DNA from: Areca catechu
Taxonomy: Eukaryota; Streptophyta; Magnoliopsida; Arecales; Arecaceae
NCBI GenBank assembly: GCA_021397845.1
Contig: CM038046.1
Coordinates: 62,001 to 126,000, forward strand
Direction of reading: 5' to 3'
DNA: 64,000 bases
In this document: positions 56,845-64,000 of the stretch, piece by piece
How positions within the stretch are numbered: the first letter of the stretch is position 1
How the letters are laid out: each line of letters begins with the position of its first letter
Notes under the pieces: model-generated
Seen by the model: the letters and a program-made list of their open reading frames with translations, nothing else
Told to the model about the DNA's origin: nothing
The model's database searches: none
Translations under genes and position numbers: made by a program

Positions 56845-57185
56845 CCACAGCTGAGGCTGAGTATATTGCAGCGAGAAGTTATTGTGCTCAGATCCTGTGG
56901 ATTAAGCAACAACTTGAAAACTTTGGACTAAAGTTGGCTAGTACTCCCATTAAGTGTGATAATACCAGTGCTATTTACTTGACTAAAAATCCTGTTCAAC
57001 ACTCTAGGAGTATGCACATTGAAATTAGGCATCATTTTATTAGAGATCATGTACAAAACAATGATATTTTGCTTGAATTTGTTTGTACTGAATTTCAATT
57101 GGCTAATATTTTAACTAAATCTCTTCTGGAAGATCAATTTTGTATGATTAGAAGAGAGCTCGGGATCATCAATCCATTTGATTAA
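56842..57185 (+). pseudogene. Copia RNase H C-terminal part
   Basis: Resumes the domain cut at 44499 and reads STAEAEYIAARSYCAQ, LTKNPVQHSRSMHIEIRHHF, VCTEFQLANILTKSL, the standard copia RNase H end, then TAA at 57183. No stop occurs within this part. Confidence 0.95.
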
Positions 57186-57651
57186 ATCTTTCTCCCAAAT
57201 TTGACTCAAACTAGATCAATTTGACATTATTCATGATAAATCATATTAATCATTATTGATTTGACTCCAAAAATATGATATTTCAATTGATTTTGATCAT
57301 TCTATGAAATTCCTAAATTTTCAGTTTTTAAGTGGATGTGTCGACACATCATGAGTCGACACCAAAATGTGTCGACACATGCGTGAGCCGACACATGCCC
57401 GACAGCGAAATGAGATTTAAGGGGTTTCCGAACCATTTTTTCCCCAAATTTATTCTCCTCCGAACCGACACTAGGAATTGAGGTACCTATACTGTTCATC
57501 ATTCCATTTTACTATTTTTGGCCATGGATTTCTCGGATTTGAAGCTTTGGTAGCCATTTTTTGTTGAATTTCTTCCTAGATTTAGCTTCCTAAACCCTAG
57601 AAACCTCCCATTTTCCACCAAAAACCTTGCCAAAACTTTGATTCTTGATAA
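57186..57651 (+). other. Spacer between pol and second ORF of the copia element
   Basis: Noncoding. The block 57338-57400 has several GTGTCGACACAT/GAGTCGACAC motifs, the same palindromic words as in the LTRs. Confidence 0.6.
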
Positions 57652-59593
57652 TGGGTCCTCGCAAACAAGTTGTTCGCCGACCACGTCAGTCACAGCAAGA
57701 AGAAGAGCAGAAAACGAAGGCCCGACACGAGTCTAGAGCTCCGGATCCGCCAGTATGACCGCTGTTTGTTCCTTCTAGATGGATGTGCTCCAAGACAGTG
57801 GTTGGAGGACACCGAGTGGACTTTTCTTTCATAGACCAGCAGCATTTCTGGATAGGAGAGTGGATTAGACATGCTAGTTTGGCCACTTTTTGTTCACTCA
57901 GTGAGAGATACTACCCCGGGCTGATGAGAGAGTTCTACGGATCACTTGCCCAAGGGACTGATGGCTAGGTTGCACAGGTTAGAGGATGGGATTCCCCATT
58001 TCTTTAGAGGTTTTGAGCAGAGTATGGGATATACCCATGACCGGATCTATTGTTGACAGTCTGATGGACCGAGTTAGTGGTCTCCAGTGCATTTTTAAGT
58101 CCAATATCTTACCAGAGGGAGTCACTGTTCCAGCATCGAGATTATCTGCAGAGATGAGACTACTATACCATATAGTCATCCGAATTCTTCTGCCGAAGAC
58201 CGGTCATTTCGACTACATCATCGAGTGGGAGTTGCTCGTGATGGTCTCACTGATTCAGCGCACGTCGATATGTCTACCTGTTCTGATGGTACATCAGATT
58301 ACTAAGGCGTCGTCTAGTCAGCAGCTTTGCTTGCCGTATGGCATAGGATTGACTATATTGTTTCGGGAGTATGGAGTCAGCTTCCAGGATGAGCCCTATC
58401 ATACTTTGATCCATACTGATGTATATGACATCAGGTCATTGCATCGCATGGATTATCATTTAGTCCGAGGCCAGTAGACATGGAGGATATCAGGTCAGGC
58501 CGAGGATAGAGCTGATGGTGATGAGGACACAGCAGAGGAAGAGCGGATTCTTTCAGGTGAGGCTGGACCTAGCGAGACTCAGCCTGAGACGACGGCACAG
58601 CCAGCTCAATCTGATCCTTCTACATCTGCACAGCCTTAGCCAGCACAGATGGAGACTCCTAGCACTTCAGACAGTCTAGAGGACAGAGTCAGATGCATAA
58701 AGATCGATGTTTTCATCATGAGGCAACATCTAGATATTTTTATTGCTGAGACGAGAGAGAGCCATATTGGTCTTAGTGATGGCATTTCAGCTATTCTCTT
58801 AGCACTGTCCAGATCTTCTATGAGTGCTCCTGCTACAGACACTGTTCCTGCTTCTGTTCATGTACCTGCTCCAGCACCAGTGGATGATTTTGCTGATATT
58901 GATACTGGTGTTGAGACTACAGTTGGAGATGGAGATGGAGGCATTGTTATTGGAGATATTGATGGAGACGAGGAGACTGACTCAGACCGCTTCGATATTG
59001 CTGATCTTACGTCAGAGCCATTTGCAGAGGTGACGGATGACGTGCCTGCGAGCCCTATTGTTGACCCATCCTGCTCACCTACCCAGACCTCTATCCCTTC
59101 TCCTTCTAGATCGGATGATCACACTCCAGTTCCCAATCCTATTCCTATTCTCACTCCTATTATTGATATACCTATTATAGACTTACCTGATATTGATTCT
59201 CCTGATATTCATACACCTATCATTGAGACCCCCATTGTTGATACACTCATTGTAGATTCACCTATAACTGATATTGTTGTTCTTGATATGCCTGTATCAT
59301 CAGCTGTCACCCCTGTTTTTGATTCTCACATTTCTGATACTCCTACCCTTCATACTTCATCAGTTACTCGAGATCTTGGGTTTTATACACCTGGCTTTCA
59401 GTATCTTGATTTAGGTCCTACCTTTGATCTCACTCCTCTTCCAGCTGTTGCTGAGATGATTGACCTGATTAGTTCAGTTCCTGCGAAGGACGTAGCTCCT
59501 ACCTCTACTGCTTCAGCCAGAGGTCAGACTTATATTCATCACAAAGGATGTGGATGCCGTACCCCTCCTCAGCCGACCAGGACCAGACTTTGA
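57652..59593 (+). pseudogene. Copia downstream ORF (plant-transposon-protein-like), broken
   Basis: ATG 57652 (MGPRKQVVRRP) opens a frame with a TGA after about 35 codons and a TAG at about 57966, then shifts. Pieces: 57780-57966 with SERYYPGLMREFYGSL; 57986-58477 with LLPKTGHFDYIIEWELL and LCLPYGIGLTILFREYGVSF; then 58649-59593, an acidic, Pro/Ile/Asp-rich tail with PIIDIPIIDLPDIDSPDI-type repeats near 59150-59300. The middle part fits the 'putative plant transposon protein' type domain (PF20167, Transposase_32) known after pol in Sirevirus-like elements; its function is unknown. It could also be called env-like, but I see no membrane segment. Confidence 0.65.
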
Positions 59594-60464
59594 GATCTTC
59601 GATCGAGATGACCGAGAGCTCGCTCCTTCATTAATACTGGATCGATCAAGATCGGTTTATCTTCTGATGACTCGATGGATGAGGATTAGGATTTTGATAT
59701 ACTTCTAGATAGATAGTTTGTTTTATGCTTATATGTACTTTTTATCTTTGTTATGTATCACTTTTTGTTATACTATATCTGAGTTTATATGAAAAATCCT
59801 TTTGTTACTCATTCCTATATCTTTGATGGATATGAATGCTATATCTTGAATTGTTTTTATGATTCTATGTCTTCACTCTTTATTGAATGCACTTCCTAAC
59901 GAAAAAGAGTAAAGAGTTTCGAAAATGAATAATCTTGAGTTTTTTTATTCCCTTTATCTACCTTTTTAATGATAACAAAAAGGGGGAGTAATTTATGAGA
60001 TTTAAGTATAAATGTTGAGTTTTTTTTTTTTTTGAAAAATGTTGAGAAACTGTGATTTACAAAATTCTTTAAGTAAGGGGGAGCTTTACCTTACTTTACT
60101 CTCTTTTGAAAATCATTTCAAAATGAACTTCATCTTAAAAACCACTCACTATTTGTTTAAAAACATTATTGCAAATTTTGTTTTTAATTACTAGTTTAGG
60201 GGGAGCTTTGCTGAAATTTTCTTGATGAGTATCATGATACATATTTTCTATGTTTCAGATGAATTTCATAGTTCTAATACTCTCTATCTTAATAAGAAGC
60301 TATAGCAATTTTACTTGTGTTCTGAATTGTCATATCTTTGATGCAAGTAATGTTGATGTTCTAAAATGCTTTAAATGTTATGCACCTTATTCAATCCTCT
60401 TAAAGCCCTATTCTTTAAAGCAATTTATACTTAAGAATTTTGTCATCATCAAAAAGGGGGAGAT
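59594..60464 (+). promoter_or_regulatory. Region with four polypurine tracts before copia 3' LTR
   Basis: AGGGGGAG occurs at about 59981-59988, 60076-60083, 60198-60205 and 60456-60462; the last directly precedes the LTR start. The rest is AT-rich and noncoding. Multiple polypurine copies are a known Sirevirus feature. Confidence 0.85.
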
Positions 60465-61389
60465 TGTTGACTCCACTAATTGATTTTGGTGATAAGCAAA
60501 ATAGTTAAGTATAAATTAAGGACTAATGATTTGCTTTAAGTGTGTTTTTATTGAAAGGATGCTCACAAAATTTGAAGAAGCCCAATTGTGTTGAAGAACC
60601 AAGTTTGAATGGAATGATTGCATAATACAAGACTTGGACACTTAAAAGATGGTTGAATGGATAGCTAAGGCAAGTGGAATCTTGTTGCAACTCAAAATTA
60701 GCATCTTCTGTGATTTTTTCAGTGATGTGTCAATGCAAGGTGTCGACACATGACATGATGTATCGACACATGAAGATGAAGTATCGACTCAGGCCGGTAC
60801 GCTGCAAAGTTTCAAATGGCATAGATGATGTGTCGACACATGGACCTTATGTGTCGACTCAAAGTGTCAACACATGGATCAACACATCGCCTGAGACTTT
60901 CAAGCCATAGAACTTACAGAAGTTGAAGCAACAGTTGATGTGTTAACACATGGATGCAAGGTGTCGACTCAACTGAGAATGTGTCGACTCAATTGAGATT
61001 TTTAGAGATTTTGAATGGAGCTTTTTGAACTATGTGTCGACTCAAGAAGAACATGTGTCAACCTTATGTGTCGACTCAACTGAGGAAGTGTCGACACATG
61101 GAGTTCTGGCAATAGTAACGGCTAGTTTTTTCAAACACAGAACTCATCCCAAATACCCCTAATGGCTAGTTTTTCGAGTGTAACGGCTATATTTCGATTT
61201 TGAGGCCTTGGAAAGGTATAAATAGGCTCCAAATCAAATCAAGATAATAACTATTCATTATTATTGAATATCCAAAAAGAGTTTAGAAAGAAAAGAAGAG
61301 AGAAGAGCCTTAACTCCTATTCATTCAAGGTTCAACCACTTTCAACCTAAAGGAAGCCTCCAAGCATTCAAAGCCATCAAGAGCATTGA
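60465..61389 (+). repeat. 3' LTR of the copia element, truncated
   Basis: Matches the 5' LTR from its first base to 'atcaagagcattgaa' (equivalent to about 39245) and then stops; about 700 bp of the LTR are missing. It retains the GTGTCGACACATG motif cluster. Confidence 0.9.
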
Positions 61390-61405
61390 ATGAAAGGAAA
61401 AACTC

Positions 61406-61864
61406 TCATAAAGAGATGCATAAAAAAAAAGAGAAAATGGCACCAGAAGGATATGGGAAATTTTCAATAACTCCCTGCCGGGTTTTTTCCATACCGGTGG
61501 GGAGAGATCTGGAGGGACGACGAGGGGCCCCCGGGTTTCCCGCCCGAACCAGAATCCGACCCCTCATCAGAGTCGGAATCAAATTCATGCCCGGAAAGGG
61601 AACGGAGGGCTTAATGTTGTCCAGGCCCTTCAAGTTATAAAACTTGGAGGCCTTCTTCCGACATTCCCGGAACCCTTGGTGGAAGGAATCCAGAGCCACC
61701 CCGGTGAGTTCGTCCTTGAAGGCGACAGAAGCCTTGAAGTTCGAGACGGCGTCCACCACCTCCCTCCTTGCTTCCTCTGCTGCCGTGGTCGCCACCGTGA
61801 CCTGGGCCCAGGCCTCCCTCAACCGAGCTTCCAACAGGCGGACCTTCTTCTCGAGGTGGTCCAC
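61406..61864 (-). pseudogene. Antisense extra ORF, C-terminal helical part (second Tat)
   Basis: The frame read on the minus strand from 61864 has a coiled-coil-like start (LEKKVRLLEARLREAWAQV), then AVSNFKASVAFKDEL, ALDSFHQGFRECRKKAS and LKGLDNIKPSVPFPGM. It is the better-preserved counterpart of the segment at 8721-8450. It continues to a stop near 61406. The upstream Transposase_28-like part should lie further right, but only short broken frames follow. Confidence 0.65.
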
Positions 61865-63385
61865 GAGAGTCTCCTCTTCGTCTTCCCTCGGCCCAAGAGA
61901 CTTCGGACTTCACTCCCTCTTCGGATTGATGGCCCTTCTCTTTGCCGCACGACGGAGCTCAGAAGTGCTGAACATCATTATTAATGGAGGAAAGGAGCCT
62001 ACGAAAACGATGGCCCTTGACAGCAGAAGGCAAGGTCTTATTTATAAAGACCCTGCACCCACGATCGACTGCAGGGAGGCGTGCCCCATGTCCTTCCCAG
62101 CCGCATCAGAAAGCACCACGTGTCCGGGCGACGCTTCGAGAACTAGAAAGTCACTCGGGAGCCATCCCCAGGACAACAACTGCCATCACTTCAAATCCGG
62201 AGAAATCCTCATCATGCGATGGCATCATTGATGGTTTCTTTTTGGAAAAAGGAGACCCGGCGGCTCACAAGGTGCAAGAAATCATGAATGTACATATATC
62301 GACGTGCCACATGGGCAACAAGGATCACAATCAAATCTCCCTAATCACTGATTGGCGGGGAGATGACTCTTGTCCGCCCCAACGGACCAACTTAACACCC
62401 GAAGGAAGGAGACGGCCTTCGGCAACGGTGTTCCGGTCCATTCCAAAGTTCGTCTCCATCGATTGAACGGCCTTCGGCCACGACTGCTCAACCGAACAGG
62501 AAAGAGAATGGTAAAACCAGTTCTTATCGACTAAACGACCTTCGGACATGACTGTTCGACTAAGCAGAAAAAAGAACGGTAAAACCATTTTGAGTTACAC
62601 ATGAAGCATAACAATGCACACCCAAAGAAGGAAGAATTTATTTCAGAGTCTGGAAAAACTATCATTCATTGATAAGTACAATGGAAAAAGAAGAAAAATA
62701 CATCCAGAGCGACCTAAGTCACTCAACATCAGCAGGAGAAGGCTCCACACCACAGGACTGGAGCAACCTATCAATTTGCCCTGAGAAACTGAGCTGGGAA
62801 TCGACTCTGGACCTACTATGTCTCCGGCCCCCGAGGGCCCGACCTTTTCCCCCTGACTCTCTACAGTCCCTTCTATGACAAAGGAATGAAGCAAGGGAGC
62901 AGAAAGAAGATTCTACTTGTGGAATAGACTGGTAGTCCAGAACAGTTTTGGCAGAGGATGAGACGAGGTTGAAGAAGCTTCCTTGGCCGGACCTTCGCCC
63001 TTCCCCAGAGGAAAAGTAAGGGTCTCTAGAGCCCCGTCGGGGTTAAATTGACTCAAGGTTACCCTGGGAGGTAACCCACCTGTAACTAACTGCCAGGATG
63101 AGGTATACCCTTCATCCAACGAACAGGGGAGAGCCACCACAACCATCCAAATCTCAACCAAAAGATTTCCTCAACCATCGTGCAACGGGAAAAGAAAAGA
63201 TAGCTCCAGGGCCACCCACTTTCTCCTTCCTCCCCAATCCAGGAGTGATAGCTGTCCACCATCTGATTCCCAAATCGTGATGGACAATCCTATCAGGGAT
63301 CCTGTAATCATCCACTGCACCGCCTCCCAGGAGGAAAACGACAAGGCCTTAATACTCTAACTTCTCAAATCTCCGTTTCAAAAAT
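61865..63385 (+). other. 3' noncoding region of second Tat fragment
   Basis: No intact gene found. A pair of related blocks at about 62440-62510 and 62520-62590 ('cggccttcggccacgactg'/'cgaccttcggacatgactg') is a short tandem duplication. Block 62640-62700 resembles the 'ttcattga' end blocks in the left Tat element. Confidence 0.4.
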
Positions 63386-63386
63386 T

Positions 63387-63403
63387 GAGAGTAGGGGGGC
63401 AAC
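63387..63403 (+). promoter_or_regulatory. Polypurine tract of second Tat fragment
   Basis: GAGAGTAGGGGGGCAAC, the same as at 12970-12984 with one more G, directly before the LTR start. Confidence 0.75.
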
Positions 63404-64000
63404 TATTGGGATATCCCGGTTCAGCTACAAACCGAACTCCGATTCGACTGGTCAAAGTCCTCTCTCTCCGGACTACGGACTTCGGACCAAGCAAGGGACA
63501 AGCCAACTACAGGCAACCCAAGGCTTCACACCGAACCACAACATCCGGAGGCCGGTCCTTCGGGTAATGTCTTCGGCCTTGACCGAAGATCCAACTTCTC
63601 ATCGACTTTCGAAGGCACGTACTTCGGTCCCTGCCGTAGACACGATCTCCGATCCCGGGAAAATACCAAGTCTTCGGCCCATGCAAGGGAAAGCCCGAAG
63701 CTTGGACCACAATCTGGTCCAGAAAGGCAATTGTAACCAACGGTTACAATCGACACTCATCATGCCATGATCATGGCACGCAACTCCTGTTGCCACGCCT
63801 CCGATCTGGCCGGAACCGCTCAATGACAACCCACGATTGCCAATCATGGAAGAAATTGGCTCCCCATGATCATCGAAAAAAGGGCGGGTCGCAGGCCGGA
63901 GGCTCTATTTTAAATAAGGGTAAGAAGGATGGTTCGAGAGGTACTCTAACATTCACGCTCACATACACTTATAGTCTCCAAGAGCCTTTTTCTCTCCTAC
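63404..64000 (+). repeat. Tat 3' LTR, start (runs off window)
   Basis: Starts TATTGGGATATCCCGG, probably from TGTTGGG by a G-to-A change. A TATA-like TATTTTAAATAAG at about 63906 suggests the promoter. Different in sequence from the LTR at 12985. Confidence 0.65.

Larger units (their letters stand above)
38320..61389 (+). mobile_element. Sirevirus-type Ty1/copia element, interrupted and 3'-truncated
   Basis: Order: 5' LTR, primer site, gag with two zinc knuckles, protease, integrase, RT, RNase H (split by the gypsy array 44505-56839), a second downstream ORF, several polypurine tracts, 3' LTR. Two knuckles, an extra ORF after pol and multiple AGGGGGAG tracts before the 3' LTR are features known for Sireviruses. 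Nonsense codons, frameshifts and a YVND RT box make it inactive. Its left edge lies inside B's LTR (target GATCT), but the right edge is broken, so no duplication can be checked. Confidence 0.9.
61390..64000 (+). mobile_element. Second Tat-lineage gypsy fragment, right side cut by window
   Basis: Contains the 3' part of an antisense extra ORF, noncoding sequence, a polypurine tract and the start of an LTR. Layout and PPT match the left Tat element. Its gag-pol part is absent: the copia LTR abuts it. Confidence 0.7.

Noticed and set aside
1..64000. tRNA or rRNA genes
   Set aside because: No cloverleaf or rRNA-like stretch was noticed; tRNA-like matches are only the 12-base primer binding sites.

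Overview
The window is plant nuclear DNA holding one clear host gene in a mosaic of nested LTR retrotransposons. The host gene is COI1, the F-box jasmonate receptor: three exons at 17435-17919, 21577-22054 and 22156-22941, encoding 582 residues. A GC-rich first exon followed by less GC-rich later exons, the C-terminal end of the protein, and the repeat types (chromodomain Ty3/gypsy, Tat-lineage gypsy, Sirevirus-type copia) suggest a monocot, probably a commelinid. The species cannot be fixed from sequence alone.

Left flank (1-14061). A minus-strand gypsy element enters at the left edge and ends with its 5' LTR at 3088-4523. It sits in the remains of a plus-strand Tat-lineage gypsy element (4524 to about 14061). 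That element has lost protease, reverse transcriptase, RNase H and most of integrase, but keeps a gag end, an integrase tail, two minisatellite blocks, a degraded antisense extra ORF (10523-8356), a polypurine tract and a 3' LTR. A copia-like solo LTR (5909-7817, 5-bp target duplication GCTCA) interrupts the first minisatellite.

Gene region (14062-24030). AT-rich DNA, a GC-rich tract and a 186-bp higher-order minisatellite (about 15300-16690) lie just upstream of COI1. Two small upstream ORFs lie in the presumed leader. Intron 1 is 3.66 kb. Nothing else gene-like is seen before 24030, where a decayed antisense Tat protease fragment begins.

Right flank (24795-64000). A minus-strand chromodomain gypsy element, B (24795-38319), is split inside integrase by a chimeric LTR element (27903-32438) that carries antisense gag and leader plus a likely ribosomal protein L4 fragment. 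B's right LTR is cut by a plus-strand Sirevirus-type copia element (38320-61389). That copia element is itself interrupted in RNase H by a three-LTR, two-internal-region gypsy array (44505-56839) flanked by ACTAT. The copia 3' LTR is truncated at about 61389 against another Tat-lineage fragment, whose 3' LTR starts near 63404 and leaves the window.

The most unusual features are the three-LTR array; the gag-to-integrase fusion ORFs lacking RT, found in more than one family; primer-binding-site copies repeated inside LTR ends; and integrase ORFs that run through the polypurine tract into the LTR. No new cellular pathway or defence system is visible. Positions and motifs were read by eye; no alignment or database search was run.
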